NCBI RefSeq assembly: GCF_019399895.1
Contig: NC_091867.1
Span: 4,588,001-4,652,000, forward strand
Direction of reading: 5' to 3'
Length of the DNA stretch: 64,000 bases
From: Cardiocondyla obscurior
Lineage: Eukaryota; Arthropoda; Insecta; Hymenoptera; Formicidae
Shown: positions 26,501 to 37,767 of the stretch, in pieces
How the letters are laid out: every line of letters starts with the position of its first letter
Numbering within the stretch: position 1 is the stretch's first letter
Notes under the pieces: generated by a model
What the model was told of the DNA's origin: nothing
Seen by the model: the letters and a program-made list of their open reading frames with translations, nothing else
The model's database searches: none
Made by a program: the position numbers and the translations under genes

Positions 26501-29500
26501 CCTTTCATCCCAGGTAGTTGCCAACAGGTCGTCGCCTTCGTTTTCGATGGTATCTAGGCTGGTCCTGGCACGGCGGTGAATTATTGCCGAGGACGCAGCG
26601 ACAACGCGATAAAGCGACCGGCCGGCCGATCCGTTCGTACGGAAACGACTATAATCCTGATGCACGCAATGTAAACATCGTTTACTTTAACTGAAATAAA
26701 TAACTCCACGTCCTAATTTTACGACTCTCTCAATTAACGTTGAATTATGCTACATTACATTATCGTTTCAAATAAAAAAAAAATAAAGAAAAAAGAAAAA
26801 AACCGGATTTGGGAGACAGGACGTATGTTTCGCGCGCGTTTCTTTGGCTCTCATCTGCCTTCGCTGTTCGCCGCGAATCATCGCGATCTTTCCTTTCTGA
26901 ATATCGGTCGGTACTTCTTCTGGTGCGTGAATAAAGTTCGAAAGGGAAAGAGGCGAAGAGAGCGAAGTCTCGGATATCCTGAAGAAACTGGCGAACGGCA
27001 AGTACGTGTGCGCCGCGTTCGTGTCACGGACATTCCGCTGTCGAGGCGCGTTCTCCGAGCGCTCACTCACGCCGACGCTACCATTAATAATCACTTTGAT
27101 GCATAACGCGGCTTCGCTATTATTTACGCGTGGCGCACACGATTTACAGCCGTATTGTAGCGACGGTGGGTCTTACGCCGCGGCAGCCGACGTGGCACAA
27201 CTTTTGTCAGTGCGACGTCTTTTTGCGTCGAAGGGATTAAGTATCCGGCCGGCTTCTCGGAGACAGTCTCGAGCTAGCGGCTCCCGTCACTTCGCGACGT
27301 CTAGCTCGATGACAAATTGTCTCGTATCGGTACCTTCGGGCTGCTTCTAATATAAGAAATATTTGAACAATTATAATTCGCATGCATTTCGATCGCGATG
27401 GCAAATTAGCTCGAATATTAATCGAATTGGTGTTTTTAATGAAATAACTTTTAAGGCACCGCGCTTCTTGCAGGTTTAGTATAAGTCGATGATTCCGGCG
27501 AATTGAACTTTAATCGCGTTCACCGTGCGATTATCGCGGGCGGGCATATTGCGCGTGTTTTCATCGCCGAATAATACGGTCGTCAAAAGAGAACGACGTA
27601 ACGGAGCGAGGGAGGACGATGACACACACGTGTATCCGTCATGAGGGCGCCGAGTGACAAAGTCGCTGACGTGCTTTAATTAGCGACAGGGAAAGAGATT
27701 AGAACTCAGCCTTGGGCAGCCGCGCTGCCGTCACTAATGCATTTCGAGATGGGATTCTGGAAGGGCTCAGGGGGAGGAGGAGGCGAGCGCGAGTAAGACC
27801 TCGGGGAGTGACAATTTCAGGAGCGATTAGCCGTCACGCTCTGAGTTATGCGCTTACTAAACGGCGCACCGCGCCCCAGTGAGCCGTACGGCGCGTTTTT
27901 CGTAAAAATAGAATCACGAGCTCGGCACGGTCTCGTGGCCGCTTTCGTCGCCCTAGCTGCCAGCGGGGGTGCGAGATAGATAGGAGTGACCGTGGCTGAG
28001 GCGCAGGGTCAGGCCAAGGGAGAGAAATAAACCGGCGATTATCCGCATTAAAAACCGTAGCACGATCCTCCAGTCTATTTTTGGCGGTACGTACAAGGAA
28101 TTTAATTTAAATACCGCCCATCCCGCGGCACTTCCCTGTTTGTTTTTTTTTCGTCTGGGATATCAAGCGATGATTTAGGGCGCGTAGGAGGGTGGAGAAA
28201 CACACATGTGGTCGTAAAACAATGTCTGCATTCTTGCATCAGTTTTGTCATCGATAAGAAGTATGGTGATTTAATCGAGAAATAAATATATTATATATAT
28301 ATATTATTGATTCTAATGAAAATTTGCTTTTTTTTTCAGGCCGCACGTACAACGACTTAAATCAGTATCCCGTATTTCCCTGGGTGTTAACGAATTACGA
28401 AACCAAGGAACTTGATCTCAGTTTGCCGAGCAACTATCGAGATTTATCCAAGGTATAGACGGCAGCAAAGTTACGTAGTAGCGACGAGAGAAATATTTTT
28501 ATTGCTCTCATTCTCTTCTCACAAGTCAATGATATCGTATTATCAAGGTGTTGCAAAAGATTTTTTTTATGTTTAAAATATTCCTATGTTTCCTAGCCAA
28601 TCGGTGCCCTGAATCCAAACAGAAGAGCGTACTTCGAAGAGCGCTTCCAGAGCTGGGAACACGACACTATACCGCCTTTCCATTACGGCACGCATTATTC
28701 TACAGCGGCCTTTGTTTTAAATTGGATGATACGCGTGGTGAGTTTCTTATTACTTTGTGAAGATAATACGCCCGATAAAATTATGAAATCCATGTCTACT
28801 TTTCTCGTCTTTTTCGACATCGCAAATCTAACGGGACGAAATAAGAATTTATTCATGTAATAGCCGTATAATTAGCTACCAATCGCTAATTTTTGGTCCT
28901 TTCACTCACGAAGCGTGTCCAGTCTGCGCTATAAATTTAAACGACACTTTTAGTACTGCGTGCACGCTAATTTGGGGGCGTCGAAACGCCCTCGTGCCAA
29001 CGACGCCCGCCTTCTCGTTAAATATACACATTTGTTTTCTGCTGCATTTCCTCGTTCCCTTGAAATCCAGAACCTTTACCTGGAAAACGTCTTTATTTCT
29101 CTTTCTTATTTCCGAGCTACAGTAAATTATATAGGCAATTTATATTTTAAAAAAATTAATTTTATTATATGCCACTTTTTCTGGTTCATTAAACACATGT
29201 ATCTACTTAATTTGAAATTAATCGATCACGGTAATAATTGCTAATTTATATAACTGGCTTTAAATAATATTTACATAAATTAAATTTAAAGTATTCGTAT
29301 TACATTTAAATTTAAGACAACGATATAACACACCTAATTGTTCATTCGCCATGCGGTAAACGATAAAATATCGCATCATAAACAATTTATAGGCCTATAA
29401 CCGCATGCTATCCCGCTGCTTCGTCCAAAGACTCGTTAACGATTCGTTTATAGCATTGTTTTTGAAATTTATCCATAAAGAAATAGTTTTAGGTCTGGTA

Positions 29501-32500
29501 TCTAGCGAAGAGTGTGTTCTTCGTGAAATATAAAAATCGAGTTTATACCTTATGTACAATCGTCGTATCCGTGCCGCAACATGAGAGTGCATCGGTTACG
29601 TGTGTGGCCTCTCGCTTTGCATTCGTTCGCCTGTCAACGAAACGGATGACTGACCGAGAAACGAGAAGGGCTTCTCAAGAAACCGCGCACACAAAGGACC
29701 GCCTGCAAAGTGTCTTTAAGTGGCGGTTTAGAGTCACGCTGCATTTTCTTCGCTCCAACTCACGTTCGTTTCTACGTCTCATCCATATTGACATTCTGCG
29801 GGATTTATGCGCTCCCGTTGCGAGAAGGGCTCAACTAGTCGCCAAAATGGTTCTACAAATAAATTATTCTTGCAGGAGCCGATGACAACTATGTTCCTGG
29901 CGTTACAAGGCGGCAAATTTGATCATCCCAATAGACTATTTTCATCTATCGCGCTCTCGTGGAAGAATTGCCAACGCGATACGTCCGACGTAAAGGTACG
30001 TTGAATTTAATTAAGATATTCGTAAAATTTACATTTTTACGCCTCGGTGAGTAAGTATTGTTATCATCGTCGCATAAATTCTCGATCGTACACGTCGCTT
30101 GATACACGGCAGATCAACAAAGTTATAAATTTCACTTTCTCATTAACAGGAGCTAATTCCGGAATTCTTCTTTCTGCCGGAAATGTTGGTAAATAGCAAT
30201 CGCTATCGCCTGGGCAGGCAGGAAGACGGTAGCTCGGTTGGCGATGTCGAATTACCACCTTGGGCTTCGTCTCCTGAAGAGTTTATACGTATAAATCGAA
30301 TGGTACAGAATTTAATTTTTAAAGATAATATTAATAAATCTTAATATTATGAGCTTTGAGTTAAAAAAAAGACTAATATTTATGCACACATATTTTGCAA
30401 CACATTTTTTATTAAACTATACTTTTCCAGGCTCTCGAATCCGAATTTGTGTCTTGTCAATTACATCAATGGATCGATCTGATCTTCGGTTATAAGCAGA
30501 AAGGTAAGATAAATTTTAAAACTAATTTTTATATAATACCATTTACTATAAGATATAGTTTTGAGATATTTTTTCATCAATAGTAAGGTCATTCGTGGCA
30601 TTAGATTCGGATACGTGATAATAACACGTGAATTAAATTAATAAATGTTAGCACAATGGCAGGCGCCGCTCGCAAGCACCGAGATTGCGCTTTGGGTGTT
30701 AGGACAGAAGCACAGTCGAGTCAAATTAGATTTCCACCGATGTTAATTGCCGATGGCGCCTCTATATCCGGCACTTCCCCGAAGATGCTGCTTCGGCATC
30801 GCACGCGGCAACAAGGAAAGGCGACTGGCACACGACAACGTATGGAAGGAATTAGTTTTTAGTTAGCTTCCTCGCTCTCTCTTTCGGTCCCTGTCCCGAC
30901 CAATTAGGCACGTGTGCCGAGCGCGACAATGAGTCCCACCCGTAATATGCAACACGTTTACGTAGCAGCCGGTAGCACGAAAATGAAGCCAGCCGGAAAT
31001 ACCGAGCACAAGCAATCGTCGAGAGCTCTTTCGGAATCGTTTCCGGAGAAATAAATCGCGTGGTGTGGCGACAAAACGCACAAAACAGGATCGCAAAAAT
31101 TGTAGCGGTAACGCGTTGGAGATCTTTGTGTAAAACGCTAATTTCTTTGTCTTTTGCAGGTCCGGAAGCCGTGCGTGCAACCAACGTTTTTTACTACTTA
31201 ACGTACGAAGGTAGCGTTGAATTAGACACGATCTCCGATTCCATGATAAGAGAAGCAATAGAGAATCAAATAAAAAATTTCGGGCAAACACCATCGCAAC
31301 TTTTGATGGAGCCACATCCTCCAAGAAGCTCAGCGATGCACTTGGTGAGATTATCTTAACTTATTTATTGAAAAGTAGTTTTATATATAGTTTGAAAAAA
31401 CATTAATATATATGTAGATATATAAATATATAATATACATTTTTTTTTTAGTCACCCATGATGTTTTCGAGCATTCCGGATGATGTGTGCATGACTATCA
31501 AGTTTCCGTCTAATTCTCCGATCTGTCACATCTCGGCTAACACTTATCCGCAACTACCACTGCCATCGGTTGTGACGGTAACTACCGGACAACAGTTTGC
31601 TGTTAATCGGTGGAATACCAACTACGCAGGTAATTTTCTACACGCACTAGCATTCAAGTTTATCCCCATTATTTAGTAGTTATCACAATTTAAACCTTTT
31701 GCAGCCTCCGTGCAATCTCCGAGTTATGCAGATACACCTCAGGCGCAGGCTGCCAATCAGCCATTGTCCATGGATCCTGTTCTATGTAAGTATACATGTA
31801 CACGTATGTAAGTAATGTAAAGTAACATTTTTTAAGACAATATGTGCACACTAACAATATACCGTCGTATTTTTAGCTCAAGCGGCAAATAGCTCGAATC
31901 CAACGTTACAACGTCGACATTTAGGCGATAATTTTAGCCAGAAGCTCAAGATTCGTAGCAATTGCTTTGTTACCACTGTAGATAGCCGATTTTTAGTAGC
32001 CTGCGGATTTTGGGACAATAGTTTCCGCGTCTTTTCCACCGAAACAGGTAAGTTAATATTTGATAATCGCCAAATGTATAAACAATTGTTAATTTATACT
32101 TTTTTTTACATAATAAAGCTTTACTAAGAAAAAAAATTATTTGTAGCAAAAATCGTTCAGATAGTTTTCGGTCATTACGGAGTTGTCACTTGCTTATCGC
32201 GCAGCGAGTGTAACATTACTTCTGATTGCTATATTGCGTCCGGAAGTGCTGACTGCACTGTTCTCCTCTGGCATTGGAACGCAAGAACACAAACCATTGT
32301 AGGTGAGGGTGAAGCACCAGCGCCACGTGCTACCCTTACAGGTCACGAACAGCCTGTGACGGCCGTTGTAATATCCGCCGAGTTGGGTTTGGTTGTATCA
32401 GGATCGCATTGTACGTATTACAAATTAAAAAAAAATTGTTAAAATATAATTATACATTTTTCTATTTTCTGTAATTATTTTATAACTATTAAATATACTA

Positions 32501-33221
32501 ATATTAATTTTACTGCACTTTTTAAAATAATTAATTTGGTTTTTAATATTACAGATGGCCCAGTACTCGTTCATACCACTTTCGGTGATCTTTTGAGATC
32601 TCTCGAAGCACCAAACGGATTTTCATCCCCTGAGAATATTGCTATGTCACGTGAAGGTGTCATCGTGGTAAATTACGAACGTGGACACATAGCGGCTTTT
32701 ACTATAAACGGAAAACGTCTACGTCACGAGTCTCACAATGATAATTTACAAGTAATTTTTATAATTTATTTTTATGAGGATTTATACATAATCATATTTA
32801 TATCATTGTTTTTTGTTTTTAGTGCTTATTACTGAGCAGAGACGGTGAATATTTGATGACTGGAGGTGATAAGGGTATCGTAGAAGTTTGGCGGACCTTT
32901 AATCTTGCTCTACTTTATGCATTTCCTGCATGCGAAAGCAGTGTGCGTTCTCTCGCTCTTGCTCATGATCAAAAGTGAGTAAAATTGATATATATATTTT
33001 TAAAAAACAATATATATTTTTTTTTAGTTATTAATCTAATAACATAACATTTGTATAATATTTTAGGATGCGTTTTAAACTTTTATTGTTCTATAACATG
33101 AGAATTATGTATATATTTTCTATTTCACAGGTTTCTTCTAGCTGGTCTGGCAAATGGGTCCATTGTGATATTCCACATCGATTTTAACAGATGGCATCAC
33201 GAGTTCCAGCAGCGTTACTGA
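20467..33221 (+). CDS. rg: Neurobeachin, C-terminal part (16 exons; BEACH and WD40 domains)
   Basis: Neurobeachin is a very large BEACH-family scaffold that binds protein kinase A and acts in traffic of membrane proteins and vesicles to synapses; the Drosophila gene is rugose. Joined coding exons are 20467-20584, 22550-22652, 24447-24562, 28340-28452, 28597-28737, 29876-29995, 30150-30302, 30431-30503, 31160-31344, 31452-31629, 31705-31785, 31877-32047, 32147-32410, 32555-32751, 32823-32974 and 33131-33221. All introns are GT-AG and the join is 2256 bases, exactly 751 codons plus stop. The order is the end of the PH-like domain, the complete BEACH domain ([20 protein letters not shown] through FGQTPSQLL), a linker, then WD40 repeats ending in FNRWHHEFQQRY, a tail very close to vertebrate NBEA. 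The N-terminal majority of the protein is upstream of the window. LRBA-like origin is less likely, since insects usually have one gene for both. Confidence 0.96.
20585..24446 (+). other. Neurobeachin introns, no further gene seen
   Basis: Apart from the 22550-22652 exon this stretch is non-coding. It is mixed in composition, with CpG-rich parts near 21080-21480 and AT-rich parts near 21760-22080 and 22960-23030. I see no RNA gene or transposon signature. Confidence 0.6.
22550..22652 (+). CDS. rg: Neurobeachin exon: end of PH-like domain
   Basis: Acceptor CCGCAG and donor GTAAGC. It encodes FAFSDQATVKKMIKALPRVG and GIKYGIPQTR, the strand-helix end of the PH-like domain, which packs against the BEACH domain in the family. 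Confidence 0.95.
24447..24562 (+). CDS. rg: Neurobeachin exon: start of BEACH domain
   Basis: Encodes SPRQLMRSSNMTQKWQRREI followed by [13 protein letters not shown], the first conserved block of BEACH domains. Acceptor TTACAG, donor GTGAGT, ends in phase 1. Confidence 0.95.
25863..25882. repeat. CGG trinucleotide repeat
   Basis: An uninterrupted run of about six CGG units within the CpG island of the neurobeachin intron. Short and probably variable in length. Confidence 0.8.
28286..28306. repeat. AT-dinucleotide microsatellite
   Basis: A TA-rich run just upstream of the polypyrimidine tract of the exon at 28340. Confidence 0.7.
28340..28452 (+). CDS. rg: Neurobeachin exon: BEACH core ([15 protein letters not shown])
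   Basis: Encodes [20 protein letters not shown] and the following SLPSNYRDLSK, the most conserved BEACH signature. Acceptor TTTCAG after a T tract, donor GTATAG (weaker than the others). Confidence 0.96.
28597..28737 (+). CDS. rg: Neurobeachin exon: BEACH domain, PIGALN to HYGTHYS
   Basis: 47 codons in phase 0: PIGALNPNRRAYFEERFQSW, then PPFHYGTHYSTAAFVLNWMI. HYGTHYS is a hallmark of BEACH domains. Donor GTGAGT. Confidence 0.96.
28738..29875 (+). other. Neurobeachin intron, nothing recognised
   Basis: AT-rich in the centre (29100-29390), with a mixed-composition end. The open frame at 29514-29885 on the + strand runs into the next exon in a different reading frame and is not conserved coding sequence as far as I can judge. 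Confidence 0.6.
29876..29995 (+). CDS. rg: Neurobeachin exon: BEACH domain, GGKFDHPNRLFSS
   Basis: 40 codons in phase 0, starting EPMTTMFLALQGGKFDHPNR and ending RDTSDVK. Matches the block G-KFD.P.R.F.S of the BEACH family. Acceptor TTGCAG, donor GTACGT. Confidence 0.96.
30150..30302 (+). CDS. rg: Neurobeachin exon: BEACH domain, ELIPEFFFLPEM
   Basis: 51 codons in phase 0: ELIPEFFFLPEMLVNSNRY, then a more variable loop (GRQEDGSSVGDVE) and LPPWASSPEEFIRINRM. Matches the ELIPEF(Y/F)(Y/F)LPEM block. Acceptor AACAGG context, donor GTACAG. Confidence 0.96.
30431..30503 (+). CDS. rg: Neurobeachin exon: BEACH domain, LHQWIDLIFGYKQ
   Basis: Encodes ALESEFVSCQLHQWIDLIFG and YKQK, nearly identical to vertebrate NBEA in this block. 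Acceptor TTCCAG, donor GTAAGA, ends in phase 1. Confidence 0.96.
30504..31159 (+). other. Neurobeachin intron, nothing recognised
   Basis: Mixed composition, fairly CpG-rich at 30650-31060. Open frames on both strands (for example 30863-31324 on the - strand, which runs over the true exon) have no recognisable domain and look like shadows. Confidence 0.6.
31160..31344 (+). CDS. rg: Neurobeachin exon: end of BEACH domain
   Basis: Encodes PEAVRATNVFYYLTYEGSVE, a helical stretch, FGQTPSQLLMEPHPPRSS and AMHL. FGQTP.QL..PHP.R is the last conserved motif of the BEACH domain. Donor GTGAGA. Confidence 0.96.
31452..31629 (+). CDS. rg: Neurobeachin exon: BEACH-WD40 linker, first part
   Basis: Encodes SPMMFSSIPDDVCMTIKFPS, PICHISANTYPQLPLPSVV and QFAVNRWNTNYA. 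Matches the region after the BEACH domain in NBEA (KFPSNSP, VTVT, FAVNRW). Acceptor TTTTAG, donor GTAATT. Confidence 0.94.
31705..31785 (+). CDS. rg: Neurobeachin exon: variable linker before WD40
   Basis: Short exon encoding ASVQSPSYADTPQAQAANQP then LSMDPVL. Composition is Ala/Gln/Pro/Ser-rich and poorly conserved except MDP, which is present in vertebrate NBEA. Acceptor TTGCAG, donor GTAAGT. Confidence 0.88.
31877..32047 (+). CDS. rg: Neurobeachin exon: first WD40 repeat
   Basis: Encodes SQAANSSNPTLQRRHLGDNF, KLKIRSNCFVTTVDSRFLVA and CGFWDNSFRVFSTET. GFWD.SFRV(Y/F)STETG is typical of the first WD repeat of neurobeachins. Acceptor TTTTAG, donor GTAAGT. Confidence 0.95.
32147..32410 (+). 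CDS. rg: Neurobeachin exon: WD40 repeats 2-3
   Basis: The longest exon of the set. It encodes AKIVQIVFGHYGVVTCLSRS, CYIASGSADCTVLLWHWNAR and TLTGHEQPVTAVVISAELGL. Two GH...WD-type units are visible (FGHYGVVT...LLWHW and LTGHEQPV). Donor GTACGT, ends in phase 1. Confidence 0.96.
32555..32751 (+). CDS. rg: Neurobeachin exon: WD40 repeat
   Basis: Encodes GPVLVHTTFGDLLRSLEAPN, then VIVVNYERGHIAAFTINGKR and LRHESHNDNLQ. Corresponds to the GPCLVHT..GDLLR.LE block of NBEA. Acceptor TTACAG, donor GTAATT. Confidence 0.95.
32823..32974 (+). CDS. rg: Neurobeachin exon: WD40 repeat with TGGDKGIVEVW
   Basis: Encodes CLLLSRDGEYLMTGGDKGIV, EVWRTFNLALLYAFPACESS and VRSLALAHDQK. Acceptor TTTTAG, donor GTGAGT, ends in phase 2. 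Confidence 0.95.
33131..33221 (+). CDS. rg: Neurobeachin last coding exon
   Basis: Encodes FLLAGLANGSIVIFHIDFNR then WHHEFQQRY and stop TGA at 33219-33221. The end of the protein (FNIDFNRWHYEHQNRY-like) is strongly conserved across animals. Acceptor TTTCACAG. Confidence 0.96.
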
Positions 33222-34300
33222 AATTACGACTTCCTCTTCGCTTAAGAAGACACACAAAAAAAGCGCACTCCATAAAACAAGCTTGCGCTTAACTTCTTTC
33301 CAAGTAGTACGACATATATATTTCTCGAACATATGACGTTTCGTTTGTTCGATTTTCCGTGTCCTGTGGATCGTTTACGAGTTACAAATGTACGGGAGAT
33401 TGCATATTATTTGCACGACATTTGCGGGCCAGCTTCTCGTCAGATTATTCTTAGATTCGCCGCAATTAATGATACGCAAAGTATACATATATATATTCAA
33501 TCAGTCGTTTCGGATTAAATGTAATAAGCGGCAATGAAACGAACGTGGTGCACTGCGAATCTTAACATTCAGCAATAAGCTCGCTTTCATGGCTGCGTGC
33601 AGTGCTTCCGTGAGGAGGAGGTCGAGCGGAACGTGATACAGAAGACGAGGTGCAATCAGAAATCCGGCCGTTTATCCCACGTGATTGCTGAGTGGAAATT
33701 ATACCACATCGCAAACTAAGAAAAAAAAACGCGAGAACTACACACGTACCGCTCGAAACGCTAGTCAATTAACGAAAACTCGGATCTTACTTACGTTTGC
33801 AAGTGTTCGCGCGATTTCTTCTCACGCGGCGCAGAGAACGAGGTACATTGATAAATCGGAGAAGAGATGACGACGCGAAGAAAGAAACCGCGTCAACGAG
33901 ACGGGCGGAGCTGAACATACGTTATTTTTATGCCTGAAACTGCACGTGGATTTGGCCCACGACACTATAGCGTTAAATGTCCAATTGTAAATACGGATAA
34001 TGTAATTCTTCACGTTATACATATATACATACACACGTGCATACACGCGCGCTTTACTCCATATATTAGAAAGGGCGAGGAGGTGAGAGGCGTATATTAT
34101 CGCGAGAGGTTTGCATTATATTCTTCTCAGACGTATTAATGTCGCTCACGTCGAACTTTTTGGCTAAGCACCTTGTACGTTCAGTTCGGATAACACGCAC
34201 GCGAACACACTGTGTATCACTGATATTCACGACGTCGGTTGATGTCTCGCGAATAAATGTCGCGAAATTATTCCGTCGGGCGCGATATCAATCACCCACC

Positions 34301-34317
34301 CCCGCCGCCGCCGCCGC
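34301..34317. repeat. CCG trinucleotide repeat
   Basis: Five or six CCG units in the region downstream of neurobeachin, probably within its 3' UTR. Confidence 0.75.
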
Positions 34318-37142
34318 AACACTTTCTACACCCTAATGTTCGCGTCCTTCGAAAGAGATCCTAATTTTTATCAAAGCCGTCCAGCTTAACTTTTGCGAGG
34401 ATATTTCTTAGTATTTTCGCACGCGACGTATATTAATCAGCAAAGCAAGTTATTTAGGCTAAAATAACATCCCGAATTCATTCTTAACATTCCGCGACTT
34501 ATCGAGGATCGCGTTTGTGTGTGAATGCGTCGTGGGTGATCTTTAGGATGGCTCGAATGACGATAAAATAGAATAGATGAGAAAGAAAGAGAGAAAGGGA
34601 GAGAATGTGAAATGTGAGTGAATGAAGAGAAAAACAAAGCAAACTTACACCTTAACATCCAACAACGATGGGGAAGAAGATGCTTGATCACGTATAAGCG
34701 ATAGATTTACTAGCTTGATTTTTTTTCGTACGTCACCGTAGAAACATGTGATAGTCTAGTAGGGTCACTACAGAGCATTGTCATTCTGAGCCTTGTGTAT
34801 TTCACGAACTAGTTGTAATCACAGGACACCGCATAAGTATAGCCTTCAGTTGTTTGTACGTATTCTGGACGTAGTGTATTGTCGTCAACTTGATTTTAAT
34901 CACACATGTAACAAGTAGTTACTTAATCTATGAGAAAGAGGAATGAGGAAACCGTTTTGTTGTCGTTGCTTTATAGCCGACGATGATAGATGTATTTCCG
35001 AGGTTGCCACGACAGTTGTCGCAAAATTTCCATGTACGAAAAAATGAGAGAAGAGTGCGGGGACGAAAAGTATAGAATATTAATTATCGGGGAAAAAAGC
35101 GAAAGAATATAAATATAATTTATTTCCGAAATTTTTTCTGTTAACCATCACAGTGATTCCAAAAGAAAAATGTGATTCCGTAATGGATATTGCTCATTTA
35201 GATAAATTATTATTTATTTTGTTTATTAAAATACGTCATTATCAAGTAATTTCAATTTTTTAATATTTTATTCAATGGTGAATACGACGGCAAGGAATGG
35301 ATTTCCCCGCATCTCAATACGTGTTCTAGTCAAAAATTACCGTCGAATCGCTGTCGTGAATTACCTACGATCCTCAGCATTTAGGTACCGGTACATTAAA
35401 AAAAATATATGCCGTACTGTTTACGTGTAGTTGTATAAAGTAAAGGCGTAATGCCATCGTTCTAGCGATCATCATTTCGGGCTTGCGAGGTCACGGTAGC
35501 GTTACGGTTGTAATATCGATTCTTGCTGTGTGCCAGACGATTAGAAGGAAAACTTCGCAATTGATCGTCGGTAATCGTACAATTTTTAAATGTATAGGAG
35601 AATGTTACGTGTGCAACGTGTTAATAATGATATATTGCCACTCGTTATGGGCGTGCTTCTGCATGATCGTTCGTGTCGTTTCGTTCGCGCGAAAGAATGA
35701 AAGTGTGGTTGAGAGAAAAAGGACGATAAAGGGAGGGATAACACGGGTAAGATGCTGCAGATTGAAGGTTATGTCTGGGTGCTTTCAACAATACCGCTAA
35801 ATTTTCTTACGTATGGAAACGAATTTTTGTCACGCGTTTATAAATGTTTACGTGTGTACTCGATGTATAGGCGCACTATCGATGCACTTTATTTTCGCTA
35901 CAGTGAGAAACACGAAAGGGAAGGAGAGAATGAGGAGAGAGAGAAAAAAAAGAGAAGCACACGACATTCCATCCGCATTTCCTGCTCTTAGCCGATTTAT
36001 AATTGCGTTCGTTTATCTACTTAGAGGTGAAGGGGGATTATAAAATTGGCAAGTCGCTTCTTGTTCATAAATAGTCAAATTAAAAACAAAATGTAGTCAA
36101 ATTGCGAGATAATAAGGATGATTTCTGACGACGCGCGGTAGCGAGTACTCGACATGTGTATTCAGCACGCATTTTCGCAATTATTCAATAAGTGCGAAGG
36201 CAGCGTAATGGATGAGAATGCATCGGCGTGACAAAAGGTCGCATAAAAGAAGAGTTTTTATATTTGTTTATAGATGTGTGAGAATGTGCTGCACTCTTTA
36301 AGCAAATTGTTAGTGAATTCCCTCCATATTGCTAATATACATAAAGGAAGTTAACTCAGATCGATTTCTGTCCGTACTTGAACATTCAGTACATATATAA
36401 AAAAAAAAAATATTGCTACTATTTTAAATAACGCTAAGTACAACGCTACAAGAGTTTGCCTATATTATTATTACGATTACGATTTATTGTCGTCATTATT
36501 ATTAATATTCTTATTATTATACAATTGTGGCTACATTAACGTACTTAATATCGACGGCTACTTATATAGGAGCATAGATTTGTATATTCGTCGGATAAGG
36601 TCCTTAATGTTTGCGTGTTAAGTAATAATTTTACTTATCGACATTACGATTACGAGGTGGAATGTAACGAGACCTGTGTAAAGTTTTATCCGGGTTTATT
36701 CACACCGCGAGCTGCCCGTAGAAAAGTACTTACATCTATAGACTAACCGATGCGTCTGTAATATTTACAAGCGCGACCACGTGCGGAGCGACATAAGCGC
36801 TTCAAATAACGTGGGTATACCACTCAAGCGGTTATTTATTAGGCTCACATTTATCTACTTAAAGGTTTGGTTTCAAGTCTGTCAGAGTTACGCAAATTTA
36901 AACGACGCGGGATAGTCAATGTAGTAGCAGAAAAGCTCAACGGAATGTGAATCGACATCTCGATCCTTGCGAGAGATCCGTGGCCAGTCGGAAGCTTTTG
37001 TCGACGTGCATCAATTTTTTTACATCACGTACGAAAGTCAATATACCACGTAGCCGTAAAGATAGAGCAGCCTTGATCGCGTGGACTCACGAGGGGCTTC
37101 GTCGAGCATCGTTTACACTAATGTTTTATAAGCACCGACACG

Positions 37143-37173
37143 TTTTTTTTTCTTTTTTTTTTCTTTTTTTTCT
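37143..37173. repeat. T-rich tract broken by C
   Basis: Runs of 8-10 T separated by single C residues, followed by TTACCTCG. Low-complexity sequence. Confidence 0.75.
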
Positions 37174-37761
37174 TACCTCGATCTGACGCGACCCAATCTG
37201 ACTTCGTGCACGGATCACGGCCGAACTCTCCCAATTTACGGATCAGCGTTCACTCATTACATCTCGTCGAGGCCGAGCCTCCCACCGACCCCGGACGTCG
37301 TTACCGAATATCCTTTGTCGTTTCACGAATTGAAGAGACGCGCGCGCGAAAGAGAGTTGACAAAACGATTGTGTTTCACGACCAGAAGTTAGTGGCCTAA
37401 TTATTTTGCCGGCAACGTGAAAGCGTGTCCGTGACGATTCGACGCTCGACCGGTGGACGCAGGACGATCGTGAGCACCGTCGACAGGGTTTCGACACTTG
37501 TCTCGTATCGAATTCCGACGAAGCCAAACCGTAATCGCGGGCACCTCGTCGTCGACAGGAGATATGCGGTGCAGAATTAATTCCCGCCACTTTTAAGGAG
37601 TACTAGGTAGAAAAGTACTTAAGTCGTTGCTACATACCAGTATATATAAGCTCTATCGCTTATTTTATACTTAGAAGTATTGTAATGTTCGATTAGAGGT
37701 AATATAATGGGAAAGTTGTATCTTAGCATAAGGTAGAATAATCTGTAAAGATAAGTAGTCA

Positions 37762-37767
37762 AATAAA
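37762..37767 (+). terminator. Candidate neurobeachin polyadenylation signal
   Basis: A canonical AATAAA hexamer is followed 15-25 bases later by TGATGTTG, a TG-rich element, then a long T run. It would give a 3' UTR of about 4.5 kb. Alternatives exist on both sides, so this is only one candidate. Confidence 0.25.

Larger units (their letters stand above)
24563..28339 (+). other. 3.8-kb neurobeachin intron with a strong CpG island
   Basis: The part 24620-26050 is the most GC- and CpG-rich DNA of the window, with GCCGC runs around 25735-25775. A second CpG-rich block is at about 26830-28050. Several open frames cross these blocks on both strands, but none has a recognisable domain. The size and composition would fit an internal promoter or a regulatory element; this is not shown by the sequence. 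Confidence 0.4.

Noticed and set aside
27469..27480. Second possible ratchet point (TTCTTGCAG next to GTTTAG)
   Set aside because: The donor half GTTTAG is poor and the host intron is under 4 kb.
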